From: Rhabditophanes sp. KR3021
Lineage: Eukaryota; Nematoda; Chromadorea; Rhabditida; Alloionematidae
Length of the DNA stretch: 64,000 bases
Assembly (NCBI GenBank): GCA_963281155.1
Contig: CAUJLY010000002.1
Coordinates: 186,001-250,000 of the forward strand
Direction of reading: 5' to 3'
Position numbers and translations under genes: made by a program. The notes beneath the pieces are model-generated. The model was not told the DNA's origin and did not search any database. It saw only the letters and a program-made list of their open reading frames with translations. Every line of letters starts with the position of its first letter. The first letter of the stretch is position 1. Below are positions 1 through 10,604 of this stretch, piece by piece.

Positions 1-2740
1 TGTTGACAGTGTAAAAAGTGGATGTGGTCATTTGAGCTTACAAGGTTTGCTTATCATTAGGGGTGACAACGTTTTTGACCATTTTGTACAAATATTATTT
101 GATACTTCTTTTTAATGGTGCTCAAATATAGGTGTTGGCAGGTGTTGTGTAATAGATTAAGTTTCTTCTTCTGTAATTGTGAATAATTGAAGGACGAGAA
201 GTAATATAAAATTGAATAATTCAAAAGAAGGTGTAATGTAACTAATTATTGGGAGGAAAAGCAAAATATTGGTGTAGTTAATGTCCTTCGTTGTCTTTTT
301 AATGAAAATAAATAGAGATCTTCTTTTTTAGTAGAAGTAATTTTTTGAAGTGCCAATAAGTATGATTATAATGGGACAAGATTTGTAGATGATAGTTGGT
401 GTGGGGATATAAATAATGTTATGGCCCAATTATAATGAACCTCTTTTTTGTTAAAATAAAATGTTTGAAAAAGAGATGAATTTTGGAGTAAATGGAAGCA
501 AACTAAAGAAGTCAACTTTAATTAACTTATTAGCATATTAATTTTTGGGTGTTTAGGCCTGTGAGTTGAAAGTACGTTATAGTATTTAAAAAATAATAAA
601 TAAATAGGAAGGTTTTATTTATATGTAGTGGAAGAAGATATATGTATTTATTAAGTTGTTTGATTGTTCGTAAAGAATGTTTTACCTCATCAAATAAATT
701 AAATGAGAAGTGATGGTGATGGGAATAATGACAAGTTTAAAACTAATTTTTGAGAATCAAAATTATTATTTTGTATTGTTTAGTAGTTGGAAGGAAATAA
801 TAGTTAAATAATAGTCGTCTAATGGTTAAATAAAAGTTAAGTGTTGTCCACAAGAAAGCAATCTCCTCTCTTTTTTAAAGTAAGTCAAGACTTGATCTTA
901 GAAACGTTAAAAAGCATTTTAATAGGCAACTTTAGCATGCAACAATAGTCTCAAACCTTAACACTTTTTTTAAGCTTATCTAATTTGTTCAAAACATGCC
1001 CAATACTGCTCCCCTTTCAACATCATTCTCTTTCTATTTCTCTTATCATAATACTTTTCCCCTAATGAACCTTATCAAAAAAGAGTTGAGGGTCATGTAC
1101 AAATATATATGCGTACAAGATGGATATATACACATTTCTTTATTAAATAACTTTTTTTATTAAAAACATCACCCTTTGAAGAGGGTATAAGAATAATATA
1201 CAAAGTGATTATATAATGGATAAATAATGAAAATTAAAATTTGTTTCAAAAGCATAAACATTCTTCAAGAAGTACATAAAAGTTTTTCGCAAAAAAGAGC
1301 TTTCATTTTTTATTAACCTATAAAGAATGGCCTCTATATTGGATGGTGAATAAAAGTGCAGTCCAAAATTTGATACAATTTTAGGTTCGAATAACTTGTT
1401 GCCCAGTACCAGAGAATTGTTTTACATATTCGGCTAAAAAATCCACAAATATCTTGAATTACTTCTTTAATCCACCAAAAAGTACAAATACTTAGTTTAT
1501 GATGATGATATTATGTATTTGGGGCATATAAGGCAAAAAGTGTGCAAATAGATGTGAGTATGTATTTAGGTAATTGAATTTCGGCGCCCCTAAACTGACT
1601 TTGTTTTTTAGACGTATGATTTTTTACAAGTTGGAATTTCTATCATGTCTTGTGATATTGTTGTAAATTTATTGGCATACCCTATAATTACAAAGCCATC
1701 TCCTTGTCTATTTTCTAAGCAAATGGCTTTGAAGGAGACAAGTGGAGATTAGGTTAAGTGCTTTCTTGTCAATGAATCATTTAAAATTGAAAGGCGAAGC
1801 GCGATTGTGTATAATTTATAATTTAAAGTTTATACTCTATCTAAAAAGGACAGTGTTCTGAGGCAAGCATCATATCACTATCAATCTGACAAAGTTTAAA
1901 AAATTATTTAAAGACCATTATCTAACTACATATACTTTCTTCTTTTAATTTGTCCAGTCTTATATTTATTTAAGTATTTACAAACTTTTGTGTCGTTTAA
2001 ATTTTTAAAAAGAGATCCCAACGGAGGAGAAGACTTTTGCTTTTGAAAGATGACCGTTTGAGCTTTTTACAATATTTCTATAATTATAAGTTTGGATGTG
2101 TTTAGTAAATGAGATTCAAATTGACTTTTATGAATCATTATCTATTTGTTGTTATCTGTTATCTGTTTTTGTAAAAATAAATGTTGCAATATTTACTTAT
2201 CATATACCTCCTCCGAACTAATGACTAAATGACTAATTTTTTACGTAAAAAGTTTTGTCGGAAACAAAATAATAGTAGCAATGTTTTTATTACATTTGCT
2301 ATTTGCATAATATATTATATTTATGATAATATATACTTCAACTTCTTTCTTCTTACACCCACAAAATAAGAGTTATCATTTTAATGTTTGACATTTTTTA
2401 CACCGCTATGTAATTCAAATGATTATAAGCTTTAGTAGAAAGGTTTAATCACATAACTCATAATAATTTGTCGTAAAGAATAAGATGTACATTCTATTTA
2501 TTTGTTTGTCATTTTATTTCAATTGTGAATAATTAATAAAATATGGTCGGTTGAAAAAATGACTCTATAATGATATGTGTATAGTTGGGAGCTTATATTT
2601 GTAAAATTACTTTGACATCCTTCAAATCAGCAAACAAAATTTTTACCTAAATCTTTTATTCTTCTTATTCACGCCTTTTGGTTCCTATATAAATAAATGA
2701 ATTTTCAGTATTTACTACATTTTTCTATTTAATTTATAAC
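1..2740. other. intergenic, no gene seen
   Basis: There is no long open frame, tRNA or recognisable repeat here. The first 850 bases of the plus strand are rich in T and G and poor in C, while the stretch around 900-1100 swings to C over G. A TATA-like stretch (CCTATATAAATAAATG) lies at about 2686-2700, 50-65 bases upstream of the next gene, and could be its promoter. Confidence 0.6.
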
Positions 2741-2751
2741 GTTCATTCCAA

Positions 2752-3592
2752 ATGAGGAAATTTATCTATATTACGTTGTTGCTAATTAACACAGTATTCA
2801 CCAAGTTTTTACAAGAAGGTGGTTATAACTCAATTGGTGATTATGATGGCTTTCAACATCTTAAATGTAAATGCACTAAAAATTCAGCCAAAAGTACTTG
2901 TGTAGAGGGAGTTTGTGTGATAGCAGATAAATATAAGGGTACGTTTTGGGGGCATACTTATAATAAGTTGGAAATGTGAGAAACCTCCAAACATCTTTTT
3001 GTTCAATGGTTGTTGAGGAAGTCTTGACTTGTCGGCATTCATACTTCAATTTAGTTGTGTGTTTGCTTTTTGTCTTAATAGAGCACAGTCTTAGTCTCGC
3101 TTCATAACAGAGAATATAATTGTCTCCGTTTTAGGATCTTGTTTGATGTTAGATCATCCCTTGACGGGGAAACACTACTCTTGTGCTCATCGTCGCTTAC
3201 CAGATGGAGTTTGCAATGTTAAGGAAACAAAGCCTGGCACCAGTGTTACAGTCTGTTCCTGTAATTCAGAGGATATGTGTAACTACAACAAATGGTCCTC
3301 ACAATATTACCAATCAAGTGAGGCAATCAGAGACGAAGCTACACTTCAAAATACAACTCCCACAAATCACCAAACTACATCTTTCCACCACAGACACCAC
3401 AACACAACTCACCACCACAGTCATGATCTAATTAAAGGTCAAAGAGAGAGTAACTCAGATAAAGCAGCTTATGCTGAAAAAATGCGTCAAAGAATTAAAG
3501 ACTTAGACAACAACAATTCATGTTCCACATCTAATAACTTTATCATATCATCAATCATGTTAACAACAACAGTTTTATGCTTCACTTTTTAA
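2752..3592 (+). CDS. Secreted, GPI-anchored Ly6/three-finger (LU-type) protein
   Basis: Two exons, 2752-2938 and 3135-3592, join in phase (donor GGTACG, acceptor TTTTAG) to give 214 residues. A hydrophobic signal peptide covers about residues 1-20. The ectodomain (about residues 37-110) has ten cysteines starting with CKC and ending CSC-x5-CN, the spacing and terminal C-N typical of the Ly6/uPAR/activin-receptor ectodomain fold. A Thr/Asn/His-rich stalk follows, with runs such as HHRHH and HHHSH, then a charged segment. The end is a hydrophobic tail (FIISSIMLTTTVLCF) with no cytoplasmic residues, as in GPI-anchor signals. Seen: cysteine pattern, signal and tail. Inferred: GPI anchoring and a cell-surface ligand or modulator role. 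The partner is unknown. Confidence 0.72.
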
Positions 3593-4362
3593 TTGACTAT
3601 GTTCTTCTAATTTATGTTTATATTTTATCTTAAAGACATTTAGTAAAGGTTTATTATTGAGATGAGTTGTTATTAAATAAAATAAATGCGTGTGTATGAT
3701 TGGCATTAGGTTAAACCAATATATGAGCGGTTATACTTTAGATTATGCTAAATGAATGTATTTGGGTTGAATAATTGGTGCATTCAATTATTCCATAGCT
3801 ATTCTTTTGAATGATGTTAGTTGAGTGAATTGGTGCATTTGTTAAAGATGTGCAAGTGTTAATAATTAATAATTTTTACACATTCTGATTTGTAAAAATT
3901 GTTATTTCAATAAGTAGAAAGAACAGCAAAGAGGTGCTTAATATTTATCAGTTCGTTTATAAAAAGCAATAGGCGAATGTATACACCAATCAAATAAACG
4001 GCAAACAGAGACATTGGTATTCTTGAAAGTTTATTAAGAAACGTGTCATCAAAATTATAGAACAATAAATAAATTGTAAAACGGCAAAACTTCGCCTTGC
4101 TATTAATCAAATCTAACAAAAGGTATTCATATTTCGGGATCATTTGGCTAGACAAGGTAATAAATGTGTTGTTTAAATCAACTTTAAACTACTAATATCC
4201 TTTATCATATTAACCAATTTTTTTTAGCACAAGATCAATTTATTACTTATTTAATTCGAAAGTTACAACATCTTAAACACTTATAGTGCCATCATGCATA
4301 AAAAGCAGTATTATCATATGTACAAACTACCAACACAATTTGTTTAATATATTATTTTTAAA
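3593..4362. other. intergenic; weak minus-strand ORF only
   Basis: A minus-strand open frame of 82 codons (3907-4155) is hydrophobic and lysine-rich but matches nothing I know and has no clear start context. The near-repeat ATTGGTGCATT occurs at about 3775 and 3830. Confidence 0.35.
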
Positions 4363-4488
4363 ATGCTGTTAATAATCTTCATACTGATATTTTTGTTTGA
4401 GCAAGTCTTGTATGCAAATGCTTTTGATGGTTGGGAAAAGTTTATTCAATATATCTTGCATAGGAATGCTTTCCATGGTTGGAAGTAA
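4363..4488 (+). CDS. Candidate small secreted peptide precursor with duplicated NAFxGW motif
   Basis: The ATG at 4363 opens a 41-codon frame. Residues 1-18 are a strong signal peptide (MLLIIFILIFLFEQVLYA). The remaining 23 residues hold two copies of a short motif, NAFDGW and NAFHGWK, separated by EKFIQYILHR. A signal peptide followed by repeated aromatic motifs is the layout of peptide-hormone or antimicrobial precursors. The stop TAA sits inside a perfect donor (GGAA|GTAAGT). Splicing to the acceptor at about 4579 (CTACTAG) would swap the end for GWKISFAK, so two isoforms are possible. It lies just upstream of the SL RNA array. The coding call rests only on composition and the repeat, so it is tentative. 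Confidence 0.4.
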   Translation: MLLIIFILIFLFEQVLYANAFDGWEKFIQYILHRNAFHGWK

Positions 4489-4825
4489 GTGCATTTGTGA
4501 ATTTGAAAGAACAATGAAGGCAAAAAAACAAACCAAGACCATATTATTCTTTTGTACAATTCAACAACTGGCTACTAGGATTTCATTTGCCAAATAAAAT
4601 AAAGAGAATTGTAATGAAAGCCATTACTTTGCTTAACCTATACAAAGTACTTCTTTTATGATTTTAGATATGCCGTCTTGATACAATTTATTGTAATAAA
4701 AGTGTTTAATCTATTTTTGTTTGATACATATTTATTGAAACATTCATAGCATTAAGAACGTGCCATTATACTACTCTTCAAATCATATTTGTATTCACAA
4801 AACCTAAGCTAAATAAAATTAAGGT

Positions 4826-4905
4826 GGTTTGAAACCTCAGTTCAGATTAGTTTACGTTTATATAACAAAACTGTTACTACATTTTGCAATGATACTTCAA
4901 AAGGC
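4826..4905 (+). pseudogene. Decayed third copy of the spliced-leader RNA gene
   Basis: The sequence from 4826 (GGTTTGAAACCTCAGTTCAG, then ATTAGTTTACG) aligns with the leader and donor of the two good copies (GGTTTAAAAAACCCAG..., then GTTAGTATGCG). It has two fewer leader bases and has lost the donor GT. About 35 bases on, ATTTTGCAA stands where the good copies have the Sm site AAATTTTGG. Neither the helix before the Sm site nor the terminal hairpin can be formed. The -30 TATA-like box is missing, and only a vague match to the -62 element is present. It lies 214 bases before copy 1, close to the 233-base array period. Confidence 0.55.
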
Positions 4906-4977
4906 CCCTTATAGAAAGCGTTTCATAAAACGCTTGTCTTAACTTAGTTAAATGTCCACCAAATTACTCTCCAACCC

Positions 4978-5001
4978 AAAGTCCTGCTTCCCATTTTCAC
5001 A
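4978..5001 (+). promoter_or_regulatory. Proximal sequence element (PSE) of SL RNA copy 1
   Basis: The element starts AAAGTCCTGCTTCC and ends CACA. It begins exactly 62 bases before the leader, and a near-identical block sits at exactly the same distance before copy 2. Conservation in otherwise divergent flanks, at the usual snRNA PSE distance, suggests the SNAPc-binding site. Confidence 0.7.
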
Positions 5002-5009
5002 TATGGGTG

Positions 5010-5017
5010 TATAAAAG
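5010..5017 (+). promoter_or_regulatory. TATA-like box of SL RNA copy 1
   Basis: TATAAAAG begins 30 bases before the leader. The identical octamer is at -30 before copy 2. Confidence 0.6.
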
Positions 5018-5039
5018 GCTGGTAAAATTAAACCAAGAC

Positions 5040-5133
5040 GGTTTAAAAAACCCAGTTTGAGGTTAGTATGCGTTCAGGATTCTATATGAATTCTGTAAGC
5101 AAATTTTGGGATGAGACTTGCAAAGGTCTCTAA
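5040..5133 (+). ncRNA. Spliced-leader (SL1-like) RNA, copy 1
   Basis: This small nuclear RNA donates its first 22 nt to pre-mRNAs by trans-splicing. The leader (5040-5061) starts GGTTTAA and ends AGTTTGAG, matching the nematode SL1 leader at both ends and at 18 of 22 positions; the middle differs. The donor GT is at 5062-5063. A short helix AACC/GGTT pairs leader to donor, as in known SL RNAs. A strong helix follows, CAGGATTC (5075-5082) with GAATTCTG (5088-5095), loop TATAT. The Sm-binding site AAATTTTGG is at 5101-5109. The terminal hairpin is GAGAC (5113-5117) with GTCTC (5126-5130). Upstream PSE and TATA-like boxes are at -62 and -30. Every element of a nematode SL RNA is present, so it is probably active. 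The 3' end is approximate. Confidence 0.9.
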
Positions 5134-5210
5134 TAAAAATATTAGGGATATAAGTGATTTGTTTTCTATAAAGGAACATCTCATTTAAATGTATACATTC
5201 TTCTCAGCGC

Positions 5211-5234
5211 AAAGTCCTACTTCCGATGATCACA
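5211..5234 (+). promoter_or_regulatory. Proximal sequence element (PSE) of SL RNA copy 2
   Basis: The element starts AAAGTCCTACTTCC and ends CACA, beginning 62 bases before the second leader. It differs from the copy 1 element at only a few positions. Confidence 0.7.
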
Positions 5235-5242
5235 CTAGATCA

Positions 5243-5250
5243 TATAAAAG
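5243..5250 (+). promoter_or_regulatory. TATA-like box of SL RNA copy 2
   Basis: TATAAAAG begins 30 bases before the leader, identical in sequence and spacing to copy 1. Confidence 0.6.
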
Positions 5251-5272
5251 ACGAACAAAAAGAGACTAAGAC

Positions 5273-5366
5273 GGTTTAAAAAACCCAGTTTGAGGTTAGT
5301 ATGCGTTCAGGATTCTATATGAATTCTGTAACCAAATTTTGGAATGAGACTTGAAAGGGTCTTAAA
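5273..5366 (+). ncRNA. Spliced-leader (SL1-like) RNA, copy 2
   Basis: The leader (5273-5294), the donor region and the helix before the Sm site are identical to copy 1. The Sm site reads AAATTTTGGAA (5334-5344), even closer to the classical nematode form. The terminal hairpin keeps GAGAC (5346-5350) but pairs it with GTCTT (5359-5363), trading one pair for a wobble. The loop differs too, so this is an independent gene copy and not a recent assembly duplicate. It lies 233 bases after copy 1 on the same strand. Confidence 0.88.
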
Positions 5367-5894
5367 TAAAATATATTATTTTTGATATTAAATTTACACT
5401 TTTTGAGAGATTACTCACCATTTTGTCAATGCAGAATTACAAACCACTCTGGCTTGGTGATTCTTTTGACGAAGTATTAAATTAAATTCTTCATTTAATT
5501 AACTGTTTGTTTGGTAATAAATCAGTGTAACAAGTATGTACAGTTGTTCCAGTAATTTTCGATTGACCTGACCGGGAGATATATACAATTTGCTAGTCCT
5601 CCTTCTTCAATTTACGGAAACATGGCAATCAAAGCAAAGAAGGAAAAAAGGCGAGGTATTATATATTTATATTGTTTCTATCATTTAATTAGGTTTTTTA
5701 TCTGTAAATAAGACACTGAGAATGACTAGTGGCCAATTTACGGCTTAACAATGTGTTAATATTTACTATAATTCAATCATATCTCTTTTAGTAATCATTT
5801 AATAAATGACTGTACCACTTTTTTATTGCTGCGTAATAAAATCCGTTTATTTAAAGTTAATTAAAACAATTACTAGTCAGTATATAACTATAAT

Positions 5895-6960
5895 CTATAC
5901 ATTTGTGTTTAAACCGGCAAAATAACTTTTGAAATACTCGTAACAACTAATCATGATAGCACATGCTGGAGAAACTTTGGCTATTCTGGGTACTATTCCT
6001 GTGAATAGTTTTGAGGCACCTTGTAATCTACATATGCTTCCCAGGGCTTCCCGTGTGGAGGTGATTGTCGTTTTACTCTTACCACTTCCAAGCGTAATTT
6101 CTTTATGAGTTTTCACAACATCAAAAGGAGTAGTCAGGGCTCCAGCTAACCCACCGCAAACAAACCCACAAAACGCATTAACAACAAAAGTCTTTTCATT
6201 TTGATTTCTCCATTTACGTATGCTTTTGTTCAAAAACTCATATGAACACCAGTAAATGCCCGAAAATGGAATATCTCTGACAACTGTAGCCGACCACCCT
6301 CTCCAAAGTGATCTTATGCCATCTGATTTTATTGTCGACATCATAGCTTGGCGAACATTTTTGTAAGAAAGTGCCTCGGATTGCATCTTGGTCCTGATCA
6401 TTTCGATTGGCGCTACTGCTGTCACTACCACGAATCGAGCGAAACTACCAGAGAATAAAGGTATTAGTGAATAGTCCCCTAAATGTTTTTGTAAGTATAA
6501 ATTGATTTGATCATAAGCAGAGTAATAAAGGACAGTCGTTGGAATGGCAGACACACTAGTAACAACAAATTTAATTAAATTAACTGAGCAACCATACTTA
6601 CATAGTAGGAGGCAACCCACTCCACAAACTGAATATACCTTCATTCTTGACAATCTTCCTAAATGCATCGAATGTTCCCCTGAAGTTTCCAGGCCTATCA
6701 AACCATTGGCAGTCTATTTGCTTTGTGTTGGGTAATTTACAGGATGAGCAGACATGTTCCATCAACCCATTGTAATACAGGAAACATTCCTCCCTTGGGA
6801 TGGCGTGCATTTGACGCTGAAGACGAATCTTCACCACATCCATCGGTGTCATAGTAAGAGATGTTATACCAGCACCCACTCCTGCTGCAATCATTTGCTG
6901 TTTGACGGTGATGCTTCCCACCTCGGACCTTGATTTGTTTTGGTCCTTTTCACCAGACAT
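5895..6960 (-). CDS. SLC25A40: Mitochondrial carrier, SLC25A39/SLC25A40 (yeast Mtm1) type
   Basis: Inner-membrane carrier of the family that imports glutathione into mitochondria and supports iron-sulfur and manganese enzymes (family knowledge). Exons 6960-6602 and 6555-5895 join across a 46-nt intron to give 339 residues. The three carrier repeats each show the Px[DE]xx[KR] signature: TPMDVVKIRLQ, APIEMIRTKMQ and TPFDVVKTHKE. The segment after repeat 1 (YYNGLMEHVCSSC) has the NGLM-x-H-x-C cysteine-rich insert characteristic of this subfamily, and GLPPT-x-VSAIPTTVLYYSAYDQ fits its second repeat. A pyrimidine-AG (CTTCTTGCAG) lies 10 bases upstream of the ATG and suggests trans-splicing. It lies 176 bases downstream of LeuRS on the same strand, so the two may form an operon. 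I cannot separate A39 from A40. Confidence 0.88.
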
Positions 6961-7136
6961 TTTCTATTGCCTGCAAGAAGACAAACTAAAAATTTGCAAA
7001 AATAAATAAGATATAAACATTTGATCAAACAAATTTGAATAACGACTAAAAACAGATTAGTCATACATTTTATTAAATAACCACTCATACAATATAATTA
7101 AAACACCAAAATAATGCCATCAAAAAATACTATTTT

Positions 7137-10100
7137 TTAATTATTCACATTTTCATAAAAGATAGAAGGTGATCCTGGACATGTAGAGTCCGTAATTTGA
7201 GGATCTACACCTTCTCCAGTTGCGGAAGCAAACACGATATCCTTAGCGTTTAAAGATTCCAAGATATAATTGTAATTCGCTTTTAGGACATCCAGTTGGT
7301 TGAATTTGCAGACATCTTCCATAGCAGACGGTCCACTCTCTTCAACATTTGCCTTGATCATTGTCACGAATGACATCAACTTTTGGGTGTGTTTCTTTAG
7401 GTCGGCAGATTGGGCTAACCGTTGCGAGATCAGCTTGTTGTCGGGCAGTTCGTTTCCATTTTCAATGTACAGACTGTTCAAGATACCAAGGGCCTCAGAC
7501 TGCAACTTTGGATAGGTGTTAGCCGTGTATACGACTGCTTTGTATGGAGCGGTCAGGGAAGTTACACCTTTCTTCTTAGACTTCATTTGAGCTTCTAATC
7601 TCTTGCGGAAGTCACGCATCGAGCTGTCCAAGAAACGGGCTTGACTTAAGATGTTTTCATCTGGAGTGCCAACTACTGGCCAGGAAGCATTCACAATGAA
7701 TCCTTCTTTTCCAATCAAAGTCCAAATCTTTTCACAGACGTGTGGGCAAATCGGAGAGAGGATGATGGCTTGGCGCTCAATAAATTTGAACAACACACTT
7801 TCTTCCATATTGGCGTCTGAACCACACAGTTCCCTGTAACGATCCCGACACGACTGAAATTCAAAGAAGGCACTTTTCAAGGCTTCTTTGTAGTTTGTCT
7901 TGACGTATCCGGCATGACCTCTATTAATCAAAAGAGTCATTTCACTTTCAAAGACGGAATCAGCAAACACGAATGGCCCAACTTCCCTTCTCAATTTTCC
8001 TTCTTTCTTCAAAGCAACTACTTCTTGGACGAATTCGATGAAGTTGTAGAGTCTCAGGATTCCGGCATCAGCCATCGATGTTTCGAAATTAGCATCTTCT
8101 ACACCATCTCCCGCATCAGCCAAGGAGAGTCTCATGCCATCGGCTGAGAATTTGTCAATCGACTCTGACAAAGTTAAGAAGTTTCCAGTACTCTTGGCCA
8201 TCTTCTCTTTGTTCAGGAGCAAATGTCCGTTTCCACGGATGCCCTTTGGCCACTTGTCCTGTCTTTCAGGCCAGATAGCAACATGGTTGAACAGGTAAAA
8301 GGATAGATGGTTTTGGATTAAATCCTTACCAGAGGCTCTCATATCAGTTGGGTACCAATATTCGAATTCGCCCCTCATTTTCAGCAACTTAGCCTCATCC
8401 ACCAACATAGTTTCACCATCAAACTGCTTCGAACAGAAAATGTAGTCCCAAACATCATCACTCATCTTGTCAGCTCCAATCTCTAGACTCCCAACTTCAC
8501 TTCCCTCCACATTGCCTTGAAGCATATGTGCCACAGTATAATAAGCATTGTAGATAGTACTGTCCGACAAAGACTCAATCAAGTATTGCTTATCCCAAGG
8601 CAATTTTGTTCCCAATCCATAAGATCTTGAGCAAGCGTACTCGTGCAACCAGTCAATAGTCCTTTCGATTTGTCTTCTGACTTCGTCTGAGAAAGTGTCA
8701 AGTGCAGCCAGACATTCCTTGGTCTTGGCTTTCCATTCTTCATCCCCGTAATTGAGGTACCATTGATCACACAGAGCAACTACACACTCATCTCCAGACC
8801 TACTAATGATCTTCTTTTCGGGTTCGGAGTAGATGGCAGCTTGGTTGGAGGCGATCAGTTCTTGTTGAATCACTTTCTTCACATCAGCAGTCTTCTGTCC
8901 TTTGTGGCTTCCGACCAACATTATGCCATCGTAGAAACCTTTCAAGTAAACTTCCTTCTTGGCCTCTTCAAGTTTGATTTTTTCATTTTGAGAGGTGATC
9001 TTTAATTTCTCACACATCACAACAGCAGCCATGTCTCCGATCGAAGGAATGTCAATGATGGGAGTGGGTTCGAAAGGCAAAACCATCTCATCGCTGATTC
9101 CGTACTTTTCTCTCAAAGGCGCCTTCTTCTTCAAGTCATTCAAAGCAGCCAAGTCATCAGGAGCATCCGAAGGCACGGAAGTCACCACCCCAGTGCCTTT
9201 GTCGTCTTTCACGGTCAACATAGGTAGAGCATACACCAAGTCATACTTGGAGAGAGGGGCTTTCACTCCCGCTCCCAGGATATCCCTTCCGTAGACAGTT
9301 TCTAATCCTTCAACAAAGTTTATCTTGTTGTTTTGGCTGGTCATGTCTTGGAAAGACATGTTTGTGGCGGCTCTTTTGGTTGCGATCCAAATTTCGTTTT
9401 CGGCATTGGTGGCATAAAAGGCTGAGTAGGCGATGTCTGGGTGGAGATAGCAATTGGTTTGCCCATACATAGTCTCAGGTCTCAAGGTAGCGGCTACCAA
9501 AAAAAGCTTCTTCCCCTCACCAGGAATATGCGCAGCCAACAAGGGCGTCTTCTTAACAACTTCCAACTTAATCAATGTGTATTCTTGTGGACCTACACCC
9601 TCTCCGCTACTTCTATCGTGATCCATGCAAGGTTGATTATCTTTGGGGGAAAAGATAGTGTATCTCTTGCCAAAGTCGATTTTCTTTGCAGTCCGCAACT
9701 TTCTGAATTGCCAGGCAACGAATGAATCGAAGTAGGGGTTGACGTCGGTGGTGATGAATGATCTCCTCCAGTCAACTTTAAGACCCATCTTTTTCAGATC
9801 TTCCGTACATTTGGGTGGAAAGTAGCCAAGCCAATGGGCGGGATCCGCGAATTGCTTGATTTGTTCGTTGTTTAGACCGAGAGATTCCATGATTTGCCAT
9901 TGGAATTTAGCTGTGCCTGTCTTGGCAACGGCTTTCGACTTTTTGCCTTTTGATTTATCTTTGGTAAGTTCAGCCAGCTCATCTTTCTCCTCGGGTGCAC
10001 CAGCAGCTGCTTCCAACTCTTCATCAGTAGGGAAGAGTGGTGGATATCCATAAGTTTCCATTTCACGGGCTAATTTGTCAGCGCAGGCCTTGATGGGCAT

Positions 10101-10424
10101 CCCGGTGCAATGGAATCCAAACGGAAACAGTACCTTCTTTCCTTGAAGACGTTCAAATCCAACAGCAAACTGAAATACGAAAATTAGGTAAAATGACGAT
10201 ATCACTTGACTTACTTCACATTTAGACAAAGAAAAGGTATGTCCTAAATGGAGACGCCCATTCATGTAAGGAAAGGGAAAAGTGGTCAAAAACTTCTGCT
10301 TTCCCTCAAAGTCAGCATCAGCCTCAAACAACTTCCCATCCTCCCATTTCTTCTGGATTTCGGCTTCGATTTTGAGTAATTCGTGGACCTTCCTGCGCTC
10401 TTTTGGAACGTCTTGTGTTGTCAT
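7137..10424 (-). CDS. LARS1: Leucyl-tRNA synthetase, cytosolic
   Basis: Charges tRNA-Leu in the cytosol. Exons 10424-10215 and 10169-7137 give 1080 residues, normal for eukaryotic cytosolic LeuRS. The class I signatures are present: [11 protein letters not shown] (HIGH motif, about residue 52) and [12 protein letters not shown] (KMSKS). Between them lies the large editing insert (HPDIAYS..., [11 protein letters not shown]), and the archaeal/eukaryotic-type C-terminal region follows. I start at the ATG at 10422-10424 ([17 protein letters not shown]), which fits the family. The open frame continues 60 codons upstream, but TTTCAG 13 bases before this ATG looks like a splice or trans-splice acceptor. 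The 45-nt intron is a multiple of three with no stop, so an unspliced message would insert 15 hydrophobic residues just after the HLGH motif. Confidence 0.95.
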   Translation of the reverse strand: MTTQDVPKERRKVHELLKIEAEIQKKWEDGKLFEADADFEGKQKFLTTFPFPYMNGRLHLGHTFSLSKCEVSQVISSFYLIFVFQFAVGFERLQGKKVLFPFGFHCTGMPIKACADKLAREMETYGYPPLFPTDEELEAAAGAPEEKDELAELTKDKSKGKKSKAVAKTGTAKFQWQIMESLGLNNEQIKQFADPAHWLGYFPPKCTEDLKKMGLKVDWRRSFITTDVNPYFDSFVAWQFRKLRTAKKIDFGKRYTIFSPKDNQPCMDHDRSSGEGVGPQEYTLIKLEVVKKTPLLAAHIPGEGKKLFLVAATLRPETMYGQTNCYLHPDIAYSAFYATNAENEIWIATKRAATNMSFQDMTSQNNKINFVEGLETVYGRDILGAGVKAPLSKYDLVYALPMLTVKDDKGTGVVTSVPSDAPDDLAALNDLKKKAPLREKYGISDEMVLPFEPTPIIDIPSIGDMAAVVMCEKLKITSQNEKIKLEEAKKEVYLKGFYDGIMLVGSHKGQKTADVKKVIQQELIASNQAAIYSEPEKKIISRSGDECVVALCDQWYLNYGDEEWKAKTKECLAALDTFSDEVRRQIERTIDWLHEYACSRSYGLGTKLPWDKQYLIESLSDSTIYNAYYTVAHMLQGNVEGSEVGSLEIGADKMSDDVWDYIFCSKQFDGETMLVDEAKLLKMRGEFEYWYPTDMRASGKDLIQNHLSFYLFNHVAIWPERQDKWPKGIRGNGHLLLNKEKMAKSTGNFLTLSESIDKFSADGMRLSLADAGDGVEDANFETSMADAGILRLYNFIEFVQEVVALKKEGKLRREVGPFVFADSVFESEMTLLINRGHAGYVKTNYKEALKSAFFEFQSCRDRYRELCGSDANMEESVLFKFIERQAIILSPICPHVCEKIWTLIGKEGFIVNASWPVVGTPDENILSQARFLDSSMRDFRKRLEAQMKSKKKGVTSLTAPYKAVVYTANTYPKLQSEALGILNSLYIENGNELPDNKLISQRLAQSADLKKHTQKLMSFVTMIKANVEESGPSAMEDVCKFNQLDVLKANYNYILESLNAKDIVFASATGEGVDPQITDSTCPGSPSIFYENVNN

Positions 10425-10604
10425 TATCAATAATGATCTGAAATGGGACAAAGTACGATAAAATTCGAAAAGAACCCAACAAAAATGTCTACTTAACCCC
10501 CCCAAACGACACAAATAAGTCCAAAAAGATAGGAAAGAATTGGCAAAATTATTCAATAACACCCCAACCCAACAAACAATATAAACATTTCGAAATATCA
10601 CCAT

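Noticed and set aside
1380..1400. TTAGGTTCGAATAA, tRNA T-arm-like
   Set aside because: No acceptor stem or anticodon arm can be built around it. The same holds for TTCGAAT at 28290.
5622..5750. Short frame MAIKAKKEKRR with a possible splice just after the SL array
   Set aside because: A 29-residue product with no repeat, signal or family. The splice is plausible but chance cannot be excluded.
10425..10604. 60-codon upstream extension of LeuRS, which could be a mitochondrial targeting sequence
   Set aside because: It is hydrophobic and lacks targeting character. TTTCAG lies between it and the family-standard start, so it is more likely outgene or intron sequence.
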